A stretch of 64,000 nt of DNA from NCBI GenBank assembly GCA_937886445.1, contig CALGBY010000014.1, positions 13,726 through 77,725 of the forward strand. Direction: 5' to 3'. Below, piece by piece: positions 33,373 through 41,885 of the stretch (position 1 is its first letter; every line of letters starts with the position of its first letter). Both the position numbers and the translations under genes were made by a program. Under the pieces are notes generated by a model. The model worked only from the letters and a program-made list of their open reading frames with translations. It did not search any database and had not been told where the DNA came from. The DNA is from an uncultured Clostridia bacterium (GTDB taxonomy: Bacteria > Bacillota > Clostridia > Christensenellales > Aristaeellaceae).

Positions 33373-34137
33373 TTGATTTCCAGGATCGCCGCAGCGGCAA
33401 GAGAAGCCGGAAGCATCATTCTCGCGGAAAAGGGTGCCAGAGTTTACAGAAAGGAAGGGCACTATAATTTTGTTACCGAAGCCGATCTGCATGTACAAAG
33501 CCGGCTGAAGGAACTGCTTACCACGGCCTGTCCGGAGGCGGATTTTTACGCGGAGGAGCAGGAAAACGCCGTGCTGACAGACCGTCCCACCTGGGTGGTG
33601 GATCCCATCGACGGCACGCTCAACTTTATGCGTTCCAGAGACTGCTCCGCCGTAAGTATCGCCCTGCTTGAAAACAAAGAGCCGGTATACGGGGCGGTCT
33701 ATCTTCCCTTTCAGGATGAAATGTTCACCGCGGAAAAGGGAAAAGGCGCCCTGATGAACGGAAAAAGCATATCGGTATCCTCTGTTCCCTTTGAAAACGC
33801 GATGATCGCTTTGGGCACCTCTCCCTATAACAGCGCGCTGGCAAGGGAAACGCTGAAACGCGCCGAGCGCTTTCTGCTTGAAGGCGGAGACCTGCGCCGC
33901 ACCGGGAGCGCCGCGAAGGATCTGTGCGATGTGGCCTGCGGACGCAGCGATGTGTTTTTTGAATTGCAGCTTTCCCCATGGGATATCGCGGCCGGCAGCC
34001 TGATCGTGGAGGAAGCCGGCGGCGTTTTCCTCCAGTATCTTGAAAAGGAAAGGACCTTTGATCAGAAAACAGCCATCCTCGCCTGCAACAGGCTCTGTTT
34101 GGATAAGGCGCTGGAGATCCTTACGGAAGAACTGTAA
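33373..34137 (+). CDS. Inositol monophosphatase family protein
   Basis: A 254-residue Mg-dependent phosphatase. Metal-binding motifs: FVTEADLHVQSRL, EEQEN, WVVDPIDGTLNFMRS (the DPIDGT signature), GAVYLPFQDEMFTAEKGKGA, and WDIAAGSLIVEEAGG. The start is TTG at 33373 with GAAGGAA upstream. The substrate could be myo-inositol phosphate, another sugar phosphate or a nucleotide; histidinol phosphate is also possible in this superfamily, but a PHP phosphatase already fills that step. MITE-like element A begins 2 bases after its stop. Confidence 0.92.
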   Translation: MISRIAAAAREAGSIILAEKGARVYRKEGHYNFVTEADLHVQSRLKELLTTACPEADFYAEEQENAVLTDRPTWVVDPIDGTLNFMRSRDCSAVSIALLENKEPVYGAVYLPFQDEMFTAEKGKGALMNGKSISVSSVPFENAMIALGTSPYNSALARETLKRAERFLLEGGDLRRTGSAAKDLCDVACGRSDVFFELQLSPWDIAAGSLIVEEAGGVFLQYLEKERTFDQKTAILACNRLCLDKALEILTEEL

Positions 34138-34139
34138 TA

Positions 34140-34305
34140 TTAGGGTGTGTCTCTAAAATGAGGAATGTGCAGTTTCAAGCAGATTTTCCGTCAGTTCAAG
34201 GCGAAGAACCGAAGGTTTACTGGAGGTAAATCGAGGTTCGACAACGCAGAATTGACGGAAAAGATACTGAAAATGCATCGTTTTGAATTTAGAGACACAC
34301 CCTAA
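34140..34305. mobile_element. MITE-like element A, copy 2
   Basis: A 166-base element with intact ends TTAGGGTGTGTCTCTAAA and the perfect inverted TTTAGAGACACACCCTAA. The inverted match extends outwards through ATA on both sides, so the target duplication is probably AT-rich but cannot be delimited. It differs from copy 1 at only a handful of positions. Internal nested palindrome as in copy 1. Confidence 0.88.
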
Positions 34306-34334
34306 TATACTGTGGACCTCTGAAACAACACGGG

Positions 34335-34358
34335 ACGCTGCCGGTATTCCGGCAGCGT
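34335..34358. terminator. Hairpin between MITE copy and bceRS end
   Basis: ACGCTGCCGG TATT CCGGCAGCGT, a perfect 10-base stem followed by TTTCG on the plus strand. It lies 9 bases after the kinase stop codon and probably ends the bce transcript, though its minus-strand T-run is poor. Confidence 0.6.
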
Positions 34359-34367
34359 TTCGCGTTG

Positions 34368-35357
34368 CTAACATATCTGTGTGTTCTCAAACACCACCGA
34401 AAAGGTACTGCCTTTTCCGGGCGTGCTCGTAACTTCAAGCCGAACGCCGATCAGCTCCGCCGCGCGCTTTGCAAGATACAGCCCCAGCCCGCTGGAGTTT
34501 TCTCCGGCACGGCCGTTGACGCCCGTGTAGCCATGCTCAAAGATCCTGGGCAGATCCTCCGCGGCGATACCGCGGCCGGTATCCGATATTTGGATGGCGT
34601 TTCCCGCCGCCGTTACGGTAACACCGCCTTCATTTGTATACTTTACGGCATTGTCCAGAAGTTGATCCAGTATGCAGGAAAACCACTTGCGGTCCGTGAT
34701 CACCCTTTTGCCCGTACCCGAAAAGTGAAGGTACAGCTTTTTTTCCACAAATACAGGTATCAGGCGGTGTACCGATTCCCGGATCAGCTCATCCGCGTCC
34801 TGCTCAGAGATCACAAGATCATTTCCCGCGCTGCCGAGCCGGATGTATTCCAGCGCCATCCCGGCATACCGTTCCACCCGGAACAGCTCGGACAAAAGCG
34901 CTTTCGTTTCCTGATCATCGCCCGAGAGCTTCAGCTTCATCACGGCGATGGGCGTTTTGATCTGATGCACCCAGGCCGTATAGTAATCCAGCATTTCCTG
35001 CCTGTCACGTGTGAAGCGCTCCTCTGCTCCGGCTTCCTCCGCCCCAAGCGCGCGTATCACGCCGGTCAGATCCCTCTGCTCCAGCGTTTCCCCGTCCGGC
35101 AGGTTCATCCATTCCGCAAGGGGAGCTTCAACAAGCCGCTCCCTTTCCCCTGCCGCTTTCATCATCAGAACGAAATCGACCGTCAGCAGCACCAGTCCGG
35201 CAAAAAGCAGCAATACCAGCGCGTACAGTACAGGCTCCGTCATCATTCCGTACAGGCCAAGCAGCGCGGGAAAGCCCGCGGAGGCAAACAGCACCAGAAT
35301 GATCGTCACTCTGTTCTTTTTCAGGCAGTCACGCAGTACCTGCAGCGATCTTTTCAT
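34368..35357 (-). CDS. BceS-like sensor histidine kinase
   Basis: A 329-residue intramembrane-sensing kinase. Two closely spaced N-terminal helices (about residues 14-34 and 38-60) with almost no external loop are typical of BceS-type kinases, which sense through the partner ABC transporter. The phospho-acceptor region is YTAWVHQIKTPIAVMKLKL; the ATPase part has LDNAVKYTNEGG, QISDTGRGIAAEDLPRIFE and SSGLGLYLAKRAAEL. Starts within the end of the regulator gene (ATGA overlap). Confidence 0.92.
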   Translation of the reverse strand: MKRSLQVLRDCLKKNRVTIILVLFASAGFPALLGLYGMMTEPVLYALVLLLFAGLVLLTVDFVLMMKAAGERERLVEAPLAEWMNLPDGETLEQRDLTGVIRALGAEEAGAEERFTRDRQEMLDYYTAWVHQIKTPIAVMKLKLSGDDQETKALLSELFRVERYAGMALEYIRLGSAGNDLVISEQDADELIRESVHRLIPVFVEKKLYLHFSGTGKRVITDRKWFSCILDQLLDNAVKYTNEGGVTVTAAGNAIQISDTGRGIAAEDLPRIFEHGYTGVNGRAGENSSGLGLYLAKRAAELIGVRLEVTSTPGKGSTFSVVFENTQIC

Positions 35358-36025
35358 GAAATGATATACCCGCTTCCCGGTCTTGTGATTATGACATCCT
35401 TCATGCCGCGCTCCTCCAGCTTTCTGCGCAGGCGGGCAATGTTCACGGTCAATGTGTTTTCCTCCACATAAAGGTCATTCTGCCACAGGCTGGTCATCAG
35501 CGCGTCACGGCTCACGATCTGCCCGCGATGCTCAAGCAGCGTCTGCAGGATGCGAAACTCGTTTCTGGTCAGCTCGGTACGCGTGCCCTCAAAGGTAACA
35601 GACGCGTCCTGCAGGTTCAGCACAGCGCCGGAAAAGGCGATCTGCGTGCCGCCGTCCCCCATTTCATAGGTGCGGCGAAGCACGGCCTGCACCTTCGCGC
35701 GCAGCACCAGCGGCTCTACAGGCTTCGCGATAAAATCGTCCCCGCCCATATTGACGGCCATCACGATGTTCATGCTGTCCGACGCGGAGGAAATGAACAC
35801 CACCGGCACGCGGGACAGCCTGCGGATCTCGCCGCACCAGTAAAAGCCGTCCCGGAAAGGCAGCATGATATCCATCAGCACAAGGTGGGGAGCACACGCG
35901 GAAAATTCATCCGTTACCCGCGTCAGGTCTTTTACGCAGACCACTTCATTCCCGCAGCATTCCAGCTGCTTTTTCATTTCGGCGGCCAGTGCCGCGTCAT
36001 CCTCCGCGATCAGGATCCTGTACAT
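35354..36025 (-). CDS. BceR-like response regulator
   Basis: A 223-residue OmpR-family regulator. The start at 36025 follows ACGGAGGATGAT. Receiver motifs are ILIAEDDAALAAEM, the phospho-accepting Asp in VLMDIMLPFRDGF and the Lys in FIAKPVEP; the winged helix ends VNIARLRRKLEERGM. It should activate the bceAB transporter genes upstream. A TGACA-N4-TGTCA site in front of bceA is a good candidate target. Confidence 0.93.
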   Translation of the reverse strand: MYRILIAEDDAALAAEMKKQLECCGNEVVCVKDLTRVTDEFSACAPHLVLMDIMLPFRDGFYWCGEIRRLSRVPVVFISSASDSMNIVMAVNMGGDDFIAKPVEPLVLRAKVQAVLRRTYEMGDGGTQIAFSGAVLNLQDASVTFEGTRTELTRNEFRILQTLLEHRGQIVSRDALMTSLWQNDLYVEENTLTVNIARLRRKLEERGMKDVIITRPGSGYIIS

Positions 36026-36138
36026 ATCATCCTCCGTATAATCCTCCCGGAAAAGCCCGGGGAACCGCCGCGATGACGGTTCCCCTTTACTATACCCTAT
36101 CCCTGCCCGCCGCGCAACAGATAACAGCCCGTAATCTG

Positions 36139-38199
36139 TCACCGCGCGCGCCCGGAGGAATCGGTAATGCGGTAATAGGTGCGCGCCGTGCCCAGATAGA
36201 TCACGGTGTAAACAAGGGCAAACACAAGATAGGTGACCATGGCACACAAAGCAAACAGCTTTGTGCTGGACAGGAGCAGCACATGCAGCAGCTTATCCAG
36301 AATGGGGAAGGCAAACAAAAGATGTACGCCCGCCATGATCAGCGGCAGGAAAAACACCAGCAGCACCTGAAAATCGATCGTCTTTTTGATCTCCTTTGAG
36401 CTCATCCCGATCCTTTTCAGGATGCTGAAGCGCTCCAGATCCTCATAGCCCTCCGAGATCTGCTTGTAATATATGATGAGTACGGCGGCAAACAGGCACA
36501 CCATTCCCAGCATGATGCCCAGAAACAGCAGCGAGCCGTACATGCCGAGCATCGCGTCGCGCGCGTCCCAGACGGAATCCGGCTCCGCAACGGAGCGTAT
36601 GCTCACTCCGGCCTCCTCCAGCACCTTCCCGATCTCCTCCCGTACAGCATCGCCCAGCCGGGTGCCCTCGCTGTAAAGCAGCTGCTCATCGGCAAAATCA
36701 AAGGAAAGCAGATGGGTGCACATGCCGGCATTGGGTCCGTAATCCCTTTTCTGGGCCTCATCCAGCCAGTCCATCTCAGCCTGATCGCAGAGCACGGCCC
36801 CGTAACGGTTGACCGGTGAGATCATGCCGTGATAGCAATCCGGGAAGCCGCCTTCCGCCTTGCGCACACGAAAGATCCTGCCGTGAAGCTCCAGCTCCTC
36901 CCCATCAAAGCCGTCTTTTCCGTCCAGCGGAAAGACAGCGATCTCATCCGGCTCAAGACACAGATCCCGGCCGCCCATCCCGGTAAAGGTCTCCTGCGTC
37001 ATGAAGGTGAACTGGCTGAGTCCTGCCAGATTATCGCTCAGGTTCATATCATTTACGCCGCTCAAAAGCCGGTTTCCGCTGAGCCTGTAGGAAACCTGCA
37101 GGTAATCCTCCTTCCGCACATCCTTCACCTGCATGCCGCAGTCTTCCGCCGCGCGTTCCACGATGTCTTTCACCGTATCATCCGGCAGGCGGCTGTACCG
37201 GTCATTCTCTACAGAAGTGGATACATAGTAATGGCGGGGATAATTTAAATCAATCGCTTCCTGCATGCCGCTGTACAGGCTCACTGTAGTGGATACCATC
37301 ACCAGCACGCCCGTGGACAGAATGCATACGCTGGCCAGCCCGACGGCGTTGCGCTTCATGCGGTAAAGCAGACCGGATACCGCCGTCATGTGCCTGCGGT
37401 CGTAGTAGAACCGCTCGTTTTTTTTGAGTGCCTTCAGCACAAATATACTGCCCGATGTAAACAGAAAATAGGTTCCGATGATCACCAGTATCACCGCGGC
37501 AAAAAAGAGAAGGATGGCCTGGAGCGGCTCGCTTACGCTCAGGGATATCGCGTAGCCTCCCCCCAGCGCAAGCACTCCGGCAATAAGGATCACTCCTTTC
37601 ACCCTCGGCTCTTTTTCTCCCCGTTCTCCGGAGGAAAGCAGTTCAACGGGCTTCATGCGCGCTATGCTCAACCGGTGGAAAAGAAAGGACGCCGCGTCCA
37701 GCGCGATAAAGAAGGCCGCCGAAAGCAATACATCCGCGGGCTTTATATAGTAAAAGCCCATCACCGGCTCTACACGCAGCAGCAGGCATACCAGCAGCAG
37801 ACATATCTTGTAAAACAGGATGCCCAGAACCAGGCCGGCTCCGACCGCTGCCGCGCTGCTCAACATGCTTTCATAGAACAGCACACGGCCCACATGCCTT
37901 TTTTCCATCCCGAGCACATTATACAATCCAAGCTCATATCTGCGCTGACGCATAAGGAAGCCGCTCACATAGAACATCAGTATTACCGACAGCAGCATCA
38001 TCACCGCTATACCGATGCTCATCAGCATATCTATCGTGTTCCCTCCGCGCGCGCCTGCGATCCTCTCATCATTTTTGAGCGTGGAAACGATATAGAAAAC
38101 GGCAAGCAGCCCTGCCTCGGCAGCAATACGCGGAATATAAAAGCGAAAATTCTTTCTGATATTGCCGCAGGCGATCTTCAGAAAAAAGCCCTTTTTCAT
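36139..38199 (-). CDS. BceB-like ABC transporter permease (FtsX-type)
   Basis: A 686-residue permease with about ten membrane helices. The N-terminal FtsX half contains MRQRRYELGLYNVLGMEKRH, the family signature; a large external domain lies between roughly residues 315 and 540; the last three helices follow LGIMLGMVCLFAAVLIIYY. In BceAB systems this external domain recognises lipid II-cycle-targeting peptide antibiotics and signals to the kinase. It overlaps bceA by 4 bases. Confidence 0.92.
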   Translation of the reverse strand: MKKGFFLKIACGNIRKNFRFYIPRIAAEAGLLAVFYIVSTLKNDERIAGARGGNTIDMLMSIGIAVMMLLSVILMFYVSGFLMRQRRYELGLYNVLGMEKRHVGRVLFYESMLSSAAAVGAGLVLGILFYKICLLLVCLLLRVEPVMGFYYIKPADVLLSAAFFIALDAASFLFHRLSIARMKPVELLSSGERGEKEPRVKGVILIAGVLALGGGYAISLSVSEPLQAILLFFAAVILVIIGTYFLFTSGSIFVLKALKKNERFYYDRRHMTAVSGLLYRMKRNAVGLASVCILSTGVLVMVSTTVSLYSGMQEAIDLNYPRHYYVSTSVENDRYSRLPDDTVKDIVERAAEDCGMQVKDVRKEDYLQVSYRLSGNRLLSGVNDMNLSDNLAGLSQFTFMTQETFTGMGGRDLCLEPDEIAVFPLDGKDGFDGEELELHGRIFRVRKAEGGFPDCYHGMISPVNRYGAVLCDQAEMDWLDEAQKRDYGPNAGMCTHLLSFDFADEQLLYSEGTRLGDAVREEIGKVLEEAGVSIRSVAEPDSVWDARDAMLGMYGSLLFLGIMLGMVCLFAAVLIIYYKQISEGYEDLERFSILKRIGMSSKEIKKTIDFQVLLVFFLPLIMAGVHLLFAFPILDKLLHVLLLSSTKLFALCAMVTYLVFALVYTVIYLGTARTYYRITDSSGRAR

Positions 38200-38960
38200 C
38201 TCCGTTCACCTCCGGAGCGCAGCATGGTAAGCGTATCGGCGATCTTTTTGTACAATTGCTCGTTGGTGCTGTCACCGCGGTAGATCTGATGAAACACGAC
38301 ACCGTCCCGGATGAACAGCACGCGCCCGGCATGGGAAGCGGCATCCACCGAATGCGTCACCATCAAAATGGTCTGCCCCGCCTCGTTCATGCGTGAAAAC
38401 ACGCTGAGCAGATCGGACGCGGAGCGGGAATCGAGCGCGCCTGTAGGCTCGTCCGCAAGGATCAGCCCGGGACGGGTGATCAGAGCGCGCGCTGCCGCGA
38501 CGCGCTGCTTCTGCCCGCCCGAAAGCTCATAGGGAAAGCGCTCCAGCAGATCCGTCAGGCCGAGCGGCCCGGTCACCTCGTCCAGCCTTTTCTTCATTTC
38601 CGCGGTCTTTACACCGCCCAGTACCAGCGGAAGCAGAATGTTGTCCCGCGCGGAGAATGTATCCAGCAGATTGAAATTCTGAAACACAAAGCCCAGATGC
38701 TCCCTTCTGAAAGCCGCGAGATCATTTTCCGGAATACTGTCCAGCGCTTTCTGCTCAAGCATCACCTGCCCGGAGGTAGGCCTGTCCAGCGCGGCGAGAA
38801 TATTGAGCAGTGTGGTCTTTCCGGAACCGCTCTCCCCCATCACCGCCACATATTCTCCTTTTTCAACCGAAATGGTAACCCCCTTCAGCGCCTGCACCTG
38901 ATGCGCGCCGAAACGGGAGGTATATGTTTTTTTAAGATCCGTCACCTTCAGTATTTCCAT
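38196..38960 (-). CDS. BceA-like ABC transporter ATPase
   Basis: A 254-residue ATPase of the MacB/LolD/BceA group. Walker A GESGSGKTTLLN, Q-loop LGFVFQNFNLLDTF, signature YELSGGQKQRVAAARAL, Walker B GLILADEPTGALDS, H-loop LMVTHSVD. It is the first gene of a four-gene operon, bceA-bceB-bceR-bceS, a peptide-antibiotic detoxification module. Its own promoter region has an inverted repeat suited to the regulator. Confidence 0.95.
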   Translation of the reverse strand: MEILKVTDLKKTYTSRFGAHQVQALKGVTISVEKGEYVAVMGESGSGKTTLLNILAALDRPTSGQVMLEQKALDSIPENDLAAFRREHLGFVFQNFNLLDTFSARDNILLPLVLGGVKTAEMKKRLDEVTGPLGLTDLLERFPYELSGGQKQRVAAARALITRPGLILADEPTGALDSRSASDLLSVFSRMNEAGQTILMVTHSVDAASHAGRVLFIRDGVVFHQIYRGDSTNEQLYKKIADTLTMLRSGGERR

Positions 38961-38994
38961 GATCTGTTTCCTCCGTAAGCGATTTTACAGGTAC

Positions 38995-39058
38995 AGTATA
39001 AAGCGCCAAAGCCCCTTCCGCCATTCACCGGAATGACATCCGTGTGACATTTTTGTCA
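38995..39058 (-). promoter_or_regulatory. bce operon promoter region with BceR-type operator
   Basis: TGACA TTTT TGTCA (39045-39058) is a perfect inverted repeat with 4-base spacing, and a further TGACAT lies at 39034-39039. On the minus strand, TATACT (39000-38995) is a fair -10, but the -35 region is poor (TGGCGG), as expected for an activator-dependent promoter with the operator just upstream. Confidence 0.6.
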
Positions 39059-39070
39059 TATACAGAAAAA

Positions 39071-39093
39071 ACGGGGCTTTTTCAAAGCCCCGT
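39071..39093 (-). terminator. Terminator of luxS
   Basis: Minus strand: ACGGGGCTTT GAA AAAGCCCCGT followed by TTTTTTCTG. Perfect 10-base stem and T-run. Confidence 0.9.
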
Positions 39094-39098
39094 CGTAT

Positions 39099-39590
39099 TT
39101 ACCCGATCTTTTCAGGATATACATAGCACGGATCCTTCTCCAGACGATCCGCGAATACCGCCGCCTCATAGCGCGCCATCGGCAGGTCATGCAGCAGCCA
39201 GTTGCCGCAGCACTCCGGAGCTGCGCCGGGGATCTCCCCTTCAAAGCCTTCCAGATAACGGAACGCGCGCACCATCACAGGCTGCAGTTCCCGGGGCGCC
39301 GGCCTTCCCTTCACGATCAGGTAACAGCCGGTCAGGCAGCCCATGGGGCCCCAGTACACGACCTTTTCCTTCCATTCGGGATCGTTGCGCAGGTAGGTGG
39401 CCACGATGTGCTCTATGGTGTGCATCGCGTTCGGATGCACGACAGGCTCGCGGTTGGGCATCTTCATGCGAATATCAAAGGTCGTCACATATTCATCACC
39501 CACAATATCCACTCTGGATTCATATATGCCGGGCATCAGGCAGGAATGATCCACCTGAAAACTGGGGATCAGCTGTTTCTTATCTTGCAT
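39099..39590 (-). CDS. luxS: S-ribosylhomocysteine lyase LuxS
   Basis: A 163-residue metalloenzyme that splits S-ribosylhomocysteine to homocysteine and the AI-2 precursor DPD. Metal-binding motif HTIEHIVATYLRN and the Cys in PECCGNWLLHDLP; catalytic Cys in GPMGCLTGCYL; the N-terminal SFQVDHSCLMPGIYESR is also typical. The start at 39590 follows CGGAGGTAATACC. It starts 15 bases after the AraC-type gene ends, on the same strand, so the two may be co-transcribed. Confidence 0.96.
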   Translation of the reverse strand: MQDKKQLIPSFQVDHSCLMPGIYESRVDIVGDEYVTTFDIRMKMPNREPVVHPNAMHTIEHIVATYLRNDPEWKEKVVYWGPMGCLTGCYLIVKGRPAPRELQPVMVRAFRYLEGFEGEIPGAAPECCGNWLLHDLPMARYEAAVFADRLEKDPCYVYPEKIG

Positions 39591-39604
39591 GGTATTACCT
39601 CCGT

Positions 39605-40516
39605 TCATTCATCACGGGATCTTTTGCTTCCCGTCAGTTTCATTTGCTTCAGCTGCGCGCGGTATCTGGAGGGCGAAGCGCCCACGATTTTTGTAAACAT
39701 CCTCAGAAAATTGGAATAATCGTTAAAGCCGCACTGATAAGCGATGTTATTGAGCGACATATCCGACGCGATCATTTCCTTGGCAAGCATCACGCGGCGA
39801 TAAAGAATGTAATCATACACGCTTCGGCTGGTATACTTCGTGAACTCATGGGAAAGATAGGAGGTGCTTACGCCGAAGCGGTGAGAAAGCTCATCGATCT
39901 TTACCGACTGGGTATAGTTGGAATTGATATAGGTAAGCACATCCTGCATGATGCTGTTGCTGATGACCGTTCCCGTAAGCGCCGGGGAACGGTACAGGAT
40001 ATCGCAGATGATGCTGAGCAGATTGATCAGCGTGACGCTGTTCTGAAAGCGGCGCATCTCATTGACGGCCTCCTGATGCTCCTGCAGCTCGTCTATCAGC
40101 ACGATGCACTTTTCCGACTGTTCCCGCGTAAGCTGGAAGCGGTTCTGCCCGTGGGATGTGTAGGAGCGGAAAAAGCGGTCCAGATCGATCTGCCCGCAGC
40201 CCAGTCTCTTCAGCGTAGCTGCCGGAATATTGACATAAGCACGGTTATAATCCCGCATTTCGCCCACGCTGCTCAGCCCGTGCATACAAAACGGAGGAAT
40301 GATGAAAAGCTGATCCGGCTCCAGCAGATACATGCTGTTGTCCAGACCGAAATAATGCCCGCCGCCCAGATGAATATAGATCTCATAAAAATCGTGGCAG
40401 TGGTATTCCTGCCGGGCAATGGTATTGGTCACACGATGAAAAGCCTCCAGATCCGGCAGGTTGCCGGGCATACTGGTAAGATGAAGCTCATTATCCGGAA
40501 CGGTATTCGCCGCCAA
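39605..40516 (-). CDS. AraC-family transcriptional regulator with cupin sensor domain
   Basis: About 303 residues. The N-terminal cupin (YHCHDFYEIYIHLGGGHYFG, DQLFIIPPFCMHGLS) should bind a sugar; the C-terminal 100 residues hold two helix-turn-helices (IDELSHRFGVSTSYLSHEFTK and LNNIAYQCGFNDYSNFLRMF). The promoter at 40554-40582 places transcription start near 40547, so a start further upstream is impossible. TTG at 40516 with AAAGGGGGCGGGC before it is preferred; ATG at 40471 is the alternative. It is divergent from the oxidoreductase operon and probably activates it. Confidence 0.9.
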   Translation of the reverse strand: MAANTVPDNELHLTSMPGNLPDLEAFHRVTNTIARQEYHCHDFYEIYIHLGGGHYFGLDNSMYLLEPDQLFIIPPFCMHGLSSVGEMRDYNRAYVNIPAATLKRLGCGQIDLDRFFRSYTSHGQNRFQLTREQSEKCIVLIDELQEHQEAVNEMRRFQNSVTLINLLSIICDILYRSPALTGTVISNSIMQDVLTYINSNYTQSVKIDELSHRFGVSTSYLSHEFTKYTSRSVYDYILYRRVMLAKEMIASDMSLNNIAYQCGFNDYSNFLRMFTKIVGASPSRYRAQLKQMKLTGSKRSRDE

Positions 40517-40553
40517 AAAGCCCGCCCCCTTTACCGATGATCTCAGCGCTTTG

Positions 40554-40582
40554 ATTATAATGCGTAATATTCCGATTATCAA
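40554..40582 (-). promoter_or_regulatory. Promoter of the AraC-family gene
   Basis: On the minus strand TTGATA (40582-40577), 17-base spacer, TATAAT (40559-40554). On the facing side AGAAT TCGCAC ATTCT (around 40597-40612) is a short inverted repeat upstream of a lone TATACT, a possible regulator site for the oxidoreductase operon. Confidence 0.75.
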
Positions 40583-40685
40583 GCATTATTTGTGTAGAAT
40601 TCGCACATTCTGTTTGTTATACTGTGCGTAAAGGATGAAAAAATTTCGTGTACCTGTATCACTTTACAGAAAGAAGGACCAGAAT

Positions 40686-41852
40686 ATGATCAGAGTAGCC
40701 ATCGTAGGCACCGGCGGTATCTCACATGCCCACATCAGCGCCTATCTCAAGTTTCCGGACAGATGCAGGATCGTCGCGCTGTGCGACATCATTCCCGGAA
40801 AGGCCGAGAAGGTAAAGAAACAGTACGGTCTGGATGCGGATGTGTATCTTGACCATCACGATCTGGTATCAAGAGAGGATATCGACCTGGTGGATGTTTG
40901 CACCCCGCCCTTTGCCCACAGGGAAGTAACGGTGAACGCGCTGAGAGCCGGCAGGAACGCGGTATGCGAAAAGCCCATGGCGCAAAGCCTTGAAGAATGC
41001 GATGAAATGCTCCGCGCCCGCGACGAAAGCGGAAAGCTGCTGTCCATCATTGCCCAGAACCGCTTCCGCAAGCCCATACGGGATCTGAAGGCGCTTCTGG
41101 ACAGCGGCATTGCCGGCCCCGTACGCCACGCGGAGGTGGATTCCTTCTGGTACCGCGCGCACTGCTATTATGACCTGTGGTGGCGCGGCACCTGGGAAAA
41201 GGAGGGCGGCGGCTGCACGCTGAACCACGCCGTGCACCACATCGATATGCTGGGCTGGATGATGGGACTGCCCGCGCGCATCACCTCCGTGCTGGCCAAC
41301 ACCGCTCACGATAACGCCGAGGTGGAGGATCTGTCGGTATCCGTGATGGAGTATCCCGGCGCGCTCGCCACCGTTACCGCGTCTGTCGTACACCATGCTG
41401 AGGAGCAGCAGGTGGTATTCCAGTGTGAAAAGGCCAAGATCTCCGCCCCGTGGGATTGCTGGTGCTCTGTTCCGCAGAGCAACGGCTTCCCGCTCAAGCA
41501 GCCGGACGAAGCCTTCCGCAGACAGGCCGAGGCATATCTCGCGACGCTCCCGCCCGTGCCCTATGAAATGCACGACGGCCAGCTGGAAAATATCCTGACC
41601 GCGCTTGAAAACGGCACCGCCCCCGCGATCGGCGGTGAGGACGGCCGCCGCACGGTGGAGCTGATCACCGCCATCTACAAATCCGGCTCTCTGCATACGC
41701 CGGTCGAGCTGCCCCTGAAAAAGAACGACCCCTTCTACCGCGTGGAGGGCATCCGCGCGAACGCGCCGCATTTTTACGAAAAAAGCGCCTATGTGCAGGA
41801 TTTTGAAGGCGGCGATATCTCTTTCGGCGGTTTCGGTGAAAACAAAAAATAA
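40686..41852 (+). CDS. Gfo/Idh/MocA-family oxidoreductase 1
   Basis: A 388-residue NAD(P)-dependent sugar/polyol dehydrogenase. The start at 40686 follows AAGAAGGACCAGAAT. The Rossmann motif is RVAIVGTGGISHAHISAYL; the EKP motif is AVCEKPMAQSLEEC; the C-terminal alpha/beta domain has GGGCTLNHAVHHIDMLGWMMG with the conserved Asp-x-x-x-His arrangement of the active site. It is the first of three tandem paralogues. The substrate is unknown; such clusters oxidise inositols, uronic acids or 3-keto sugars. Confidence 0.92.
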   Translation: MIRVAIVGTGGISHAHISAYLKFPDRCRIVALCDIIPGKAEKVKKQYGLDADVYLDHHDLVSREDIDLVDVCTPPFAHREVTVNALRAGRNAVCEKPMAQSLEECDEMLRARDESGKLLSIIAQNRFRKPIRDLKALLDSGIAGPVRHAEVDSFWYRAHCYYDLWWRGTWEKEGGGCTLNHAVHHIDMLGWMMGLPARITSVLANTAHDNAEVEDLSVSVMEYPGALATVTASVVHHAEEQQVVFQCEKAKISAPWDCWCSVPQSNGFPLKQPDEAFRRQAEAYLATLPPVPYEMHDGQLENILTALENGTAPAIGGEDGRRTVELITAIYKSGSLHTPVELPLKKNDPFYRVEGIRANAPHFYEKSAYVQDFEGGDISFGGFGENKK

Positions 41853-41885
41853 CGCTGTATCAGGCAGTAAAGGCAGGTGTATTTT

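Noticed and set aside
33373..34137. Inositol-monophosphatase-family gene as HisN (histidinol-phosphatase)
   Set aside because: The operon already contains a PHP-type histidinol-phosphatase, and this gene is outside it behind a terminator, tRNA and exoA.
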